Assembly (NCBI GenBank): GCA_946894095.1
Contig: OX335642.1
Coordinates: 10,985,021 to 11,049,020 of the forward strand
Direction: 5' to 3'
Length of the DNA: 64,000 bases
DNA from: Incurvaria masculella
Lineage: Eukaryota > Arthropoda > Insecta > Lepidoptera > Incurvariidae
The translations under genes and the position numbers were made by a program. Positions 31,601 through 38,200 of this stretch are shown here, in pieces (the stretch's first letter is position 1; each line of letters opens with the position of its first letter). The notes under the pieces are model-generated. The model was not told where the DNA came from. It did no database searches and saw nothing but the letters and a program-made list of their open reading frames with translations.

Positions 31601-32733
31601 CCTGTTCATACTCACCTCACCTAATCTAACAATTTTGCTAGCACAATTATAGAAATCCGGATTTGACAATATAACCACGGCAGATATAAATAAAAACCAT
31701 AACTTTCACGCTCCAAGTGTTTGGTTTCCTAATTTTTCCCTCGCAAGTCACATGAAATCAAACCTGGGTCACATCATGCCATCAAACATTTCGCAGAGCT
31801 AATCAACATTATGGAGATGATTGACGGACGGCAAAGTGGTATCTAGTCAGTTCATGGAAACTTGCATGGAATAGAACATAAACGAATCCAATACACTTGC
31901 CTGCAAATACCGTCGGCGTTACCCAGGAACACGTCCTGGACCATTGACTTCAAGTTCAACTGCCTGTTCAACATCTTCAGCTGGGACAGGTAAACAATAC
32001 GGTTCTACAACACGCTCTAAGAAATAAAATAGTTTTATATATCCAGCTTTCCAGTAACTTTTCAAACCGATATCCACAGAAAATAAGGCTTGAATAAATC
32101 AAATCATTATAGAATATTGTGATATTTTGCAGCTGTCAAAAGTCACAGGTGCCCTGCATCTACATCGCCAATGTCTACGTTGCCAAGCTTCATCGCCAAT
32201 ATGTGCATCACCAACATATGCATCGCCAATACCTCCATTGCCGGCGGGGCGCTCCTAATTTACATTTCACCATACTTTGGCGACGCATCTGCGCCTCCTA
32301 TTTTTGGCGACGCATATGCGTCTCCGGTCGTTGGCGACGGATCTGCGGTCCGGCCGCAACTCCGTCGCTGACGATGGAGATATTGGCGATGCATATGTTG
32401 GCGATGCAGATATTGGCGAGGCAGATGGTAGCGATGCAGATATTGGCGATGAACATATGGACTACCAAAATCACCGACTATATACTTGACGACTCATTAA
32501 CTATCAAAAGTATTTTGCTAAAATACATGTCCAAAACCACAACATAAGTTTTAGAACTTTCGCTTTACATTTTTGAACGCCTCTTTGAGCTTTCCTGTCA
32601 TTCGGTTGTACCCATAGAAATAGGATGTCGCGCATGCTAGGTCTATGGTTGTACCGTATCTGTGCAGGTCATTGATATAGCCCCCCGGGGCGAACCGAAT
32701 CCTTCCCCTTCCAAGCACCGCCCCCAGCAGCGG
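16441..32733 (-). CDS. ZAD/C2H2 zinc-finger protein gene (gene 2)
   Basis: Exons in transcription order: a 32733-32569 (tentative), b 31980-31901, c 29734-29608, d 26349-26269, e 25608-25438, f 25166-24891, g 23996-23833, h 21995-21917, i 19184-18994, j 16690-16441 (stop TAG). All joins keep frame; a through j give 527 residues. The ZAD starts across the b/c join (CRLCFGG) and ends in d (CLCLSCANSAVDAYVFLQ). Ten C2H2-type fingers follow in f-j. Four introns (f/g, g/h, h/i, i/j) cut inside fingers and each restores C-x2-C-x12-H spacing. Intron b is GC-AG. The product is probably a nuclear DNA-binding regulator with unknown target. It is a paralogue of gene 1 with the same finger order, including the H-x3-C finger 5, and is convergent to it. 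Decayed tandem copies of exons c, d and g lie in its introns. The start codon is unresolved: exon a begins at an acceptor. Confidence 0.82.
16746..17664 (-). mobile_element. mariner element, decayed
   Basis: The ~30-bp inverted ends (CGAGGAGCGTTCAATAAT) are each flanked by TA. The minus strand encodes broken mariner transposase with recognisable RRECFQENLDLMGEDPSSF, TGDERW and MATVFWDE (second catalytic Asp). Stops and frameshifts occur throughout. It is inserted in intron i/j of gene 2. A fragment of the same family lies at 32846-32935. Confidence 0.85.
17728..17832. repeat. MITE, ATTCAGAGT family
   Basis: It begins ATTCAGAGTGGGAAGACTC and contains TATGGTTAGTCCGGTGCTAAT. The right end is truncated. 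Confidence 0.6.
17875..17945 (+). mobile_element. GACG-array element fragment (copy B)
   Basis: Only the first ~70 bp of the family (CCGGCCAAGTGCGAGTCGG) is present; the tetranucleotide array is absent. Confidence 0.65.
17995..18150. repeat. internal fragment of 12168-type MITE
   Basis: Shares TTTGCGAGTC, GCCGTAAATAC and GTTTATGCCGACTTCACG with 12168-12441; no TIR is seen. A second fragment in the opposite orientation lies at 18790-18905. Confidence 0.5.
18300..18545 (-). mobile_element. LINE C-terminal fragment
   Basis: The minus-strand peptide contains YNAIIKPLWIYGIQLWG and SNIKILQQFQNKIL, typical of the region after reverse transcriptase in jockey-type LINEs. It is 5' and 3' truncated. 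Confidence 0.7.
18790..18905. repeat. internal fragment of 12168-type MITE
   Basis: Opposite orientation to the copy at 17995-18150. It carries CGAAGTCGGCGTAAA and GCGAATCTGAGTTTGATTTG. Confidence 0.5.
18994..19184 (-). CDS. gene 2 exon i: fingers 6 (end) to 8
   Basis: It continues finger 6 after CSCK as GTLSQHYRYAH, then CTVCGKKYMDKNKLAWH, then CLLCDAYFKQANTLVYHM. The acceptor is ATGCAG (phase 0) and the donor GTCAGT leaves two bases. Less GC-rich than exon j. Confidence 0.88.
19708..20950 (-). mobile_element. SINE interrupted by hAT-like insert
   Basis: The minus-oriented SINE tail side lies at 19708-19761 and resumes at 20631-20950 with its body and a degenerate 5S-like head. The 869 bp between them is a separate insertion. 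Confidence 0.75.
19762..20630. mobile_element. hAT-like non-autonomous element
   Basis: Terminal inverted repeats TAGGGATTGCAAT and ATTGCATTCCCTA (one mismatch) fit the YAGNG start of hAT elements. Subterminal regions repeat the palindrome CGAGATCTCG. The flanking octamers GTTAGATA and GACAAATA agree at 5 of 8 positions, an eroded 8-bp target duplication. The interior is AT-rich and non-coding. Confidence 0.75.
20951..21239. other. intron sequence, small reversed repeat
   Basis: At 21113-21175 there is a reversed copy of the start of the 22413-type repeat. Otherwise nothing is recognised. Confidence 0.4.
21240..21470 (+). repeat. dispersed repeat with tRNA-Leu-like motif
   Basis: Copy of the 15880-16215 family with TATGGGTATACAGCAGGTG and GCGAATGGGATATTTTGC. 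It abuts the poly-T of the next SINE. Confidence 0.6.
21471..21812 (-). mobile_element. SINE copy
   Basis: The poly-T at 21471-21478 is followed by the full SINE body in the minus orientation. The tRNA-like head is truncated after GAAAGAGAAAGACAGTGGTGC. Confidence 0.8.
21917..21995 (-). CDS. gene 2 exon h: finger 5 end, finger 6 start
   Basis: A 79-nt micro-exon between acceptor GGTGCAG and donor GTACGC. It completes finger 5 as VHQLRC (H-x3-C) and starts finger 6 as CGVCGNTYSCK. It reads through only when joined to exons g and i. Confidence 0.88.
22413..22840 (+). repeat. dispersed repeat with tRNA-Leu-like motif
   Basis: The longest copy of the family, including the 5' section (ACTAAGCAGGTACGTCGC) and an ACATAC-rich microsatellite at 22535-22570. 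Open frames here are artefacts. Confidence 0.6.
22841..23212. other. dispersed-repeat-like intron sequence
   Basis: Contains a 67-codon open frame (22942-23145) that I judge non-genic, with GAGAACAGCCGGACAGACAT, which looks like interspersed-repeat sequence. No ends found. Confidence 0.35.
23213..23820 (-). pseudogene. decayed tandem copies of gene 2 exon g
   Basis: Three full units and one partial unit, repeat length 181 bp, lie downstream (in transcription) of intact exon g. Each full unit is exon g minus 15 bp (five residues lost between two GTGCTT direct repeats, taking out the middle of finger 4) plus 32 bp of intron. All three share a TGA replacing the Cys codon of the first finger-4 pair. 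Only 32 bp separates donor from next acceptor, too short for an intron. So they are pseudo-exons, not alternative cassettes. Confidence 0.85.
23833..23996 (-). CDS. gene 2 exon g: finger 3 end, 4, finger 5 start
   Basis: Acceptor GGATGGCAG, donor GTGGGT. It completes finger 3 (VLVRAHRKEMH), encodes finger 4 (CVHCGRTYNKHSLRKH) and opens finger 5 (CHKCQRLFKSKDNLR). It is the one intact member of a tandem exon array. Confidence 0.88.
24290..24570 (+). mobile_element. jockey-type LINE reverse-transcriptase fragment
   Basis: The plus frame reads FADDTAALVIHKNP and SLNNIKWLIEWRIEPNE, the catalytic ADD segment of a jockey-type reverse transcriptase. It is a short fragment in intron f/g of gene 2. 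Confidence 0.75.
24891..25166 (-). CDS. gene 2 exon f: fingers 1-3 (start)
   Basis: Acceptor AATCCAG, donor GTAACA. A basic linker (LKERKKKNKEQ) precedes CEECGRTFVSARRLERH, CPACRKLFRSISALNMH and the first half of finger 3, CPDCPKMFASP. Confidence 0.9.
25438..25608 (-). CDS. gene 2 exon e: end of ZAD and linker
   Basis: After acceptor GGTTGTAG it encodes FMRHSANKWHSLHEAVRAAH, which aligns with the end of the ZAD in gene 1 exon 2, then a linker to CAG|GTAACC. Phase 0 on both sides. Confidence 0.8.
26170..26250 (-). pseudogene. decayed copy of gene 2 exon d
   Basis: A diverged ~76-bp duplicate of exon d. On the minus strand one frame still reads SKCPSCSNSYH against LCLSCANSAVDAY of the intact exon. 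It lies just downstream of exon d. Confidence 0.6.
26269..26349 (-). CDS. gene 2 exon d: ZAD second cysteine pair
   Basis: An 81-nt exon, phase 0 on both sides, between CTTACCGTAG and GTGTGT. It encodes LPECLCLSCANSAVDAYVF, aligning with LSEFLCMACADSAIGAYIF of gene 1 exon 2. The intron position on its 5' side is shared with gene 1. Confidence 0.82.
26520..28850 (+). mobile_element. jockey/CR1-type LINE, 5'-truncated
   Basis: A long frame (to 28223) carries the last part of the endonuclease (LLPADRHHPPLEI), a linker, and reverse transcriptase with AGPDGIEPIFW, IENYRPISILSCLAKVFEKL, YTDLKKAFDKVNH, SGVPQGSILGPF and YADD. A frameshift near 28170-28190 moves the C-terminal domain into the frame ending at 28773. 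Same family as 9600-11293 but less decayed. It lies antisense in intron c/d of gene 2. The exact ends are uncertain. Confidence 0.85.
29053..29183 (+). mobile_element. poly(A)-tailed LINE 3' end with 14-bp target duplication
   Basis: A 131-bp insert ends AATAAAGAAAAAAAAAA. It is bracketed by GTACTTTGTCAGCT (29039-29052) and GTATTTTGTCAGCT (29184-29197), 13 of 14 identical. It interrupts the 3' end of the remnant at 29185-29457. Confidence 0.8.
29185..29457 (-). pseudogene. FP25K/LINE-ORF1-like remnant
   Basis: One minus-strand frame stays open for about 90 codons, from just after a TGA to the interruption at 29184. It contains RPKLIVVKFYRRPLKDEVL, then IYLNDHLTPADK, the C-terminal signature of baculovirus FP-like proteins and of some insect LINE ORF1 proteins. 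It has no start, and it stops soon after the insertion point. I read it as a retroelement ORF1 fossil; a captured host FP-like gene is the alternative. Confidence 0.6.
29608..29734 (-). CDS. gene 2 exon c: ZAD first half
   Basis: Acceptor TTTTTTCAG; the first base completes Arg with exon b. It encodes LCFGGTAEGRLWLAERVQL and LLPYCVGPLTLADLLVALTH, ending CCG|GTCTGT. The CRLC pair spans the b/c join. The donor is weak, so the exact 3' edge is less sure. Confidence 0.75.
29735..30220 (-). pseudogene. decayed tandem copies of gene 2 exon c
   Basis: Four tandem units at a 118-bp period (the block CTTCACTTGTAGG, CTTCACTTGCAGG in the first, recurs at 29748, 29866, 29984 and 30102). Each is an exon-c copy with internal loss of the GRLWLAER part and a shifted frame. 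They lie upstream of intact exon c. The TTTCAG acceptors survive but the frame does not. Confidence 0.75.
30221..30761. other. intron b/c sequence, nothing recognised
   Basis: AT-rich intron sequence of gene 2 with no supportable gene or repeat boundaries. Confidence 0.4.
30762..31555. mobile_element. fold-back element with 8-bp target duplication
   Basis: Arms of ~145 bp (about 30762-30912 and 31405-31555) are near-perfect inverted copies (ACAAGAGTGCGCCATTC, CTAGCTGGATATCAGGGATG). Both sides are flanked by GATTACTG, an exact 8-bp direct repeat. An 8-bp duplication fits hAT, P or Merlin-type elements; the ends start GG. No transposase. Confidence 0.85.
31556..31900. other. intron sequence, nothing recognised
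   Basis: Intron b/c of gene 2 between the fold-back element and exon b. No gene or repeat recognised. Confidence 0.4.
31901..31980 (-). CDS. gene 2 exon b, GC-AG donor
   Basis: Acceptor TTTACCTGTCCCAG; donor TTTGCAG|GCAAGT, a GC-AG intron. It encodes LKMLNRQLNLKSMVQDVFLG and then NADGIC; joined to exon c it gives NADGICRLC. Gene 1 has LGGARGACRLC at the same place inside one exon, which supports this exon as real. Confidence 0.7.
32160..32460. repeat. mirrored ~15-bp minisatellite
   Basis: Units like CATCGCCAATATGTG on the left half become GATATTGGCGATGCA on the right half, so the array is roughly an inverted repeat around about 32310. The open frames over it (32119-32547) are low-complexity. 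Confidence 0.7.
32569..32733 (-). CDS. tentative gene 2 exon a
   Basis: A strong acceptor (GTTTTGTTTCTGCGCAG) precedes an open frame of 61 codons (RFAPGGYINDLHRYGTT, SYFYGYNRMTGKLKEAFKN). If spliced at AAT|GTAAAG it joins exon b in phase. If not, it ends at the TAA at 32551-32553 as a terminal exon of something else. I do not recognise the peptide. The only in-frame Met (RMTGK) could be the gene 2 start. Confidence 0.45.
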
Positions 32734-32761
32734 CTGCGCAGAAACAAAACTTTATCAGATT

Positions 32762-32840
32762 GTAAGGAATGTGATATGTATGCATGTAGGTATACCTGAC
32801 CGTAAAAAAGGACACATGAATTAAAGAAAGAGCTTTCTAA
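32762..32840 (+). repeat. fragment of 22413-type dispersed repeat
   Basis: Contains GTAAGGAATGTGATATGTATG and AAAAGGACACATGAATTAAAG; truncated. Confidence 0.55.
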
Positions 32841-32845
32841 AGTCA

Positions 32846-32935
32846 GCGCAAGATGGGTCCCACGGTTTCTGACACCACTTCAAAAGGATGCCCGAAGCGA
32901 ATGTTTCCAAGAGAACTTGGACCTGATTCGACACG
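32846..32935 (+). mobile_element. mariner transposase fragment
   Basis: About 90 bp matching the transposase of the element at 16746-17664 (CCACTTCAAAAGGATGCCCG, CCAAGAGAACTTGGACCTGA). No ends remain. Confidence 0.7.
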
Positions 32936-32940
32936 AATCA

Positions 32941-34232
32941 GGTCCGGACTTCCTTACGAATTGGTTTGTTTGTTAATGTTTCAGTTACTGTTACTCTTTC
33001 GTTGTTATACAGATTTAAAGTTTGTGTTAGTTAGCAGCAATGTGCTTTGAAGCAAACCAGTATAACAGAGTTTTTTCGAAAGATTAATTAATTCACATTA
33101 TGAATATGTACATGAATGTACCTCTAAGCTTTTGTCATTGTTAAAGAATAGCAGTTATTAAATAATGATTGATCAACCATTAATCATTCGAAGTTTTAAT
33201 TATTTTCTCTCGAAATTTTCGAACCATTTGATGTTTCAAACACTCGAGAATTCGTAATATTTTAACGGTCCCTCGAGTTTCGAATTACCGAGAGTCTACT
33301 TTATGCTATTTTCTGGACGATACTGTGGTCCCCGTTAGCTTTCTATTTGGAATTCCTCAGGATCAATTGGCTCCCAGACATGCATAAGATGGAGAAGCCT
33401 TTGATTTGAATTGAAGAGATTGAATAATCGTTGTACATATGTACTCACATAGTATAGATTTTAAATAGGACAAGTGTACATTTTTTTTTATTAATGGCTG
33501 CGAAACCGACGCGTGGACCCTGATATGGTCCGTATTATTTTATAGACCACCTTAAACCATTATGAATTCTAATTTGGATTTATTCCATTTTTAACAGTTG
33601 CAATCTTTTGATAGTTTCTACTACGTGAGCCAGTCAGTAGATCTGTATCTACCAACGAAACAGCATAATGACTAATATATTAAAAAATATATAAGTCTGT
33701 TAGTACCATCGCATTAGATGATAACATGGTCGAAAGGCAATGAACAATTTAATCTGTTTTCCATTCAATTATGTAAACAATCTCATAGATGATGGGTCCT
33801 GGCACTTTATTTCTTCGGTAATGCGGTGTTATGGTGTAATATCATGAAATATCATAAATTTATTATTAAATAAATAAATTTCGCCTAAAAAAAATTTTCA
33901 AATTCTGATCAAGAGAAAAACTAGAGAAAATCTGAGATTTTTAATACTTTACGCTGCAAGAATGGTGACTACAATAAATATTACATGAGTATACATAGAA
34001 CCAAAAAATAATTTATTTATCCATATATTTTCGGGCAAAAAAATTAAATAAATATAATGTTATAATATATACATAGGTGGAATTTATATATATTTTATAT
34101 TTATTTATATAGGGTTACATAATGGTATAAATAGAGTATGACTACGTGTAAATAAATAACGAGATCATTGTCCATGTTTCAATTCAAATTATTTCGTGTC
34201 GATAGAAGGTGTCGGCAGATTGGCTCTCCAGG
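32941..34232. other. vitellogenin 3' flank
   Basis: AT-rich. It holds a degenerate SINE at 33700-33860 and a minus-strand AATAAA-type signal around 34104, ~130 nt after the vitellogenin stop, which may be its polyadenylation signal. Nothing else is recognised. Confidence 0.45.
33700..33860 (+). mobile_element. degenerate SINE fragment
   Basis: Remnants ACCATCGCATTAGATGATAA and TTTTCCATTCAATTATG in the same orientation as the 4597 copy. Head and tail are lost. Confidence 0.55.
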
Positions 34233-35208
34233 TTACGCCTTGCATGCGGCAGGCACGTGGAAGGTGCGCTGCTGCGCGTTGTCATCGTGGAGCTGCGGGC
34301 TTTCTCCGCGGCGGATGAGGTCACGGTAGACGCGGTACTGCTGGTCGCGCGCCGGCCGGCAGCTCACCGCCGCCTGCTGCGCTGCCGCCTGCTGGCCGCG
34401 GCAGCGCGCCGTGCACGCCGCCAGCGGCCGCAGCGAGATGCAGATCTGCCCGTCCTTCTCGAAGTACTGCACCTGCTGCTGCAGCTGGCACGGCCCGCGC
34501 TGCTGAGAGTAGCTGCGCGTCTTCAAACCGGAGCCGTGCTCCTCTTCCGACGATGACGACGACGACAAAGACGACGAGCTGTCTGAGCTCGAGCTACTGG
34601 ACGACGAGCTGCTGCTGCTGCTGCTGGACGAGCTGCTAGACGAGCTGCTAGACGAGCTGCTGTCGGACAGGGCGTTGGCGAGCTGGCTGGCGGATCCTGC
34701 GCCGTGGATGACGCTGAAGCGGAGCTGCTTGGGGCTATAGGCGCCGCTTTCGGCCTCGCGCTGCAGTCGCTGCGTGCGCACGTCGTCTGAGCCGGGCGCG
34801 AGCGCGTACGACGCGGCGAACTGCTGCGCGGTGTGAGCGGAGAGCACGGCGCCGCGCGGCGACGTGAAGTCGTCCTGCGGCTCGCCGGAGAGCGCGCCGC
34901 ACAGGCCGGATGTCGTGTTGCGGTACGCGCCGCTCGGCTCCACCGTCAGGCGATGGCCGTCGTAGATGGCGCGGAACTGGCCGCGCTCAATGTCGACCGC
35001 AACGGCGCCGTCGGGCAGCGCGAACGCCACCATCAGGGGCGCGTCGACGGCGTCGGCTTCGCTCCACAGGGCGGCGTGCTGCTGAGCCGACACCTGCTGC
35101 GTCTTGCCGTTGATGGTGATGCGGGCTGCGGGCTTGTCGGCGGTCGCGGACGACTCGCTCACGCCGGATGGCGCCAGCTCGATGCTCAGCTGCTCTCCGG
35201 CCCATGAC
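34233..35208 (-). CDS. Vg: Vg exon 7: vWD end and C-terminus
   Basis: It contains DGHR and, about 18 residues on, GLCG (codons near 34890-34905), the conserved vitellogenin pair. Then follow a polyserine tract at 34550-34665 (mixed AGC/TCG/TCC codons), a Cys-containing tail (CISLRPLAACTARC) and stop TAA at 34233-34235. Confidence 0.95.
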
Positions 35209-38200
35209 CTGCATCCGACACATTCCAACTCGTCACCTCCTCACATCACTTTCGAACCTCGCGGGGGCGTCAAAACAAAAGAACACTCACGTGTAGGAGA
35301 TGTAGACCTCCTGCTGGTCCTTGTTGGGCCTGCGGGCGAGCACTACCAGCTGCTGCTGCGAGCTCTCCTGACCGCGCTTGGTCTGCATGGAACCGTTCTG
35401 CACGACCACGTGCCATGTCTTGCTCAGCTCATAGTCATACGTGTTGTTGCTGAACGTGTTGATCTTGTTGGTGTCCAACGTGCACCACGCTGGTGTGAGA
35501 ATAAAATAAGCAGGTATGATAAAAGTATAATTGTGGTGTAAAAAAATATTAAAAAATAAAAAATTGTACAAATGGTCCCACAGTATAAAAAATTAATGTT
35601 CAAAACTAAGTTCAGAATATACTCACGCTGGTATTGGTCCTGGGTAATGGCATTGCCAAAGCGTTGCGGGAGCTGGCCAGGGTAGGCGATTAACTGGACA
35701 AGTGCGGGGGAGACCGGAGCATCGTTGACACGGATATTTCGGTCCTCACAGGCGATGCTCATGTTGAACGTGTTCCTGAAGTGCGAGACTTGCGCGTTCA
35801 TCTCGATCTCGCCCGACTTGCCACCGTTGTCGACGAGGTTCTCCTGCACGTACCAGTAACCAAGATGGCGCGCCATGCTGTACGCCTGGTACGTCGCATT
35901 TTTGGCCTGCGCTCCGACATTTTTATAGGTGATGGAAACCTTTATTTGATCGGCGGCGCGCGCTTGTTCGGTCATATTGCGACACGCTGGCATCTGATAG
36001 TTGCCCTTCTCCATTTGTCGAGTGCACTGCTTCGCTTCAGGCAGGTTGGAGAGCTGCTCAATGTATTGCTTGCTTTGACTCATCTTGCCCTCGATGTGGA
36101 CTCGGGCGCCGGATTGGGCCTTCTGGCCGTACTTGATGTCAACAGCAAAATTAGTCGTGCAGTCATGTTTCAGAGCCTCGAGGAAGCTGAAGGCAGGCGC
36201 ATTGGGGATCTTGGCATAGGATGCTGCCAGCACTTGGAATTGACCTAACTTGGGTGAATTCTTATTGTAGAAGAACATTGCTTGGACCTTGGGGTCAGCG
36301 GGACTATTAGCAACAGCGACGCTAGCTGTGTACAGGCATTTCTCAGGACCGTCAAACACGGCGGATACATCCACTACTTGAGCCTTGGCCAAACTAATTC
36401 CGGCTGCGACCTTGTTAAGCATTTGTTGACGACGAGCCCTGCTGTCGGGAGAGATATCCGAAGGTTCTGCTGCCTCAACCGAGCTGGATGATGATGAAGA
36501 CTGCTTCTTATAAAGCTTATCTGTAACAAAACATATTTCTTTGAAATGGTAAGAAATCAAAATTCAAAATCAATGCACATATAATATGTTTTCACACTAA
36601 CCGTAGGCGATGTGGAAGGTGACGCTCTTAGCCTGTGACTTTTGTCCCATAATCTTGACATTAAAATTGGTGGGCGCCACGTGCCTCGGGCTTAGGCCAA
36701 AGGCAAAGTTGCTCATCCAGCTATGCTTCTGCAGTACCGAAGCGATGTTGTGGAAGTCGCGAGACTGCGAGTAGCCTTGGACCGCGAAATACATGCCGGT
36801 AGACTTCTGGCCGAATTCGCTGTCTACTTCCGTAGTACTCTCGTCACACTTGACAATCTTGGTACCAGAGTCGTATGATACAGGAACGTTTGCGTCCTTC
36901 TTCTGGTTGGCGGTGTACGGCCACACGCTGTAGTGAGCGACCGTAGTATCCTGGTCGGGTTTCAATGGCGCGAACTTAATTTGGACCTTACCGTTATCGT
37001 AGTTGGCTTTAACCTTGATGGGGATGTTGACCTGGTACTTTGTGACAATACCGGCGGTGGCAACGCGGTCAGAAAGGGTGTCTACGAATCCAACACTGCC
37101 GTCGCGGCTCTTAGCGAACGTAAACTGTACCTCGGCATCCAGAGAAGCCGCCTGTGGGATGGGCAAGGAGGATGACTTGGGCGAGGGCTGCACTTGGCCT
37201 TGAGCTTTGCCGTGCAAGTGGACCAAAGTAGGCTCCTTGTATTTGTAGATAAACGGCATGCCCATCGCTAACGGGAACATAATGGACACTTGCGCCCCGT
37301 GGTACATCTTTGTGTAGTGGTAGTTGACTCCTTTGTTAAGTTTCTGAAGAGCGTAACCAATTAGTTGAGGCGCTTGCTGAAGATCATCCTCGCTAAAGGC
37401 AAACATTCTCTGCTGGTTCATTGTGTCGAATACAATATTGCCTTCTAGCGGAGCGGAGAAGTCACCCTTGATCTTCAGCATATCGGCAATCTTCTTGGCA
37501 TCGAACTTCTGGCTTGCGAAGCTCTTGGGATCTTTGCTGTGTCTCTGTTCAATGATGTCCTCAATAATGCTGGCTGCTTGGCTGACGCTAGAGATAGAAG
37601 CAGAGATCTGAAAATGCAATCAAAATTGATTTTAATTAATTGACAACATACAACAAGTTTATGAATTTAATATATTAACAAAGAGCCTGCTGACCATGTT
37701 CGACTTCATCCAACCTCCCATCTTTTGTATGTACATGTACAAAAACTGCTTTGGCAGCAAACTGTCTTCACTGCCGATGTAGGAAAGATGCTGGAAGTAT
37801 CCCATGTCGTGGTCCTCATCGCCGTAGTCCTTTAGGTACTTAGACGAGTATTGCCTGCCGAAATCTTCTTCAGTCAACATATCCTTAGCTGCCTGGGCGG
37901 CCTTGGCCCTAAAACACAAATGATTTTAGACGGAATTATTCCCAAAGGTAAAACTTGAAAGTCAAGCCATTGGAGTTATAAACAAACAACATGTTAATGT
38001 ACTTACAGTGGTTCATACTGAGGAGGTTTCAATGTAGCAGCTGTCTGAATGGCGGTCTTGATGGCCGAGCGGACCTGGATGCTAGGGTCGTCATGGCTGG
38101 CGAGCGCCATCTCGTGGAGCATGGCGGGCGTGGGATGCGCCTTTATCAGAATGAACACGGCGGCGCAGCGCACCCCGTAGTCCTCTGCGACGTTCTTGTA

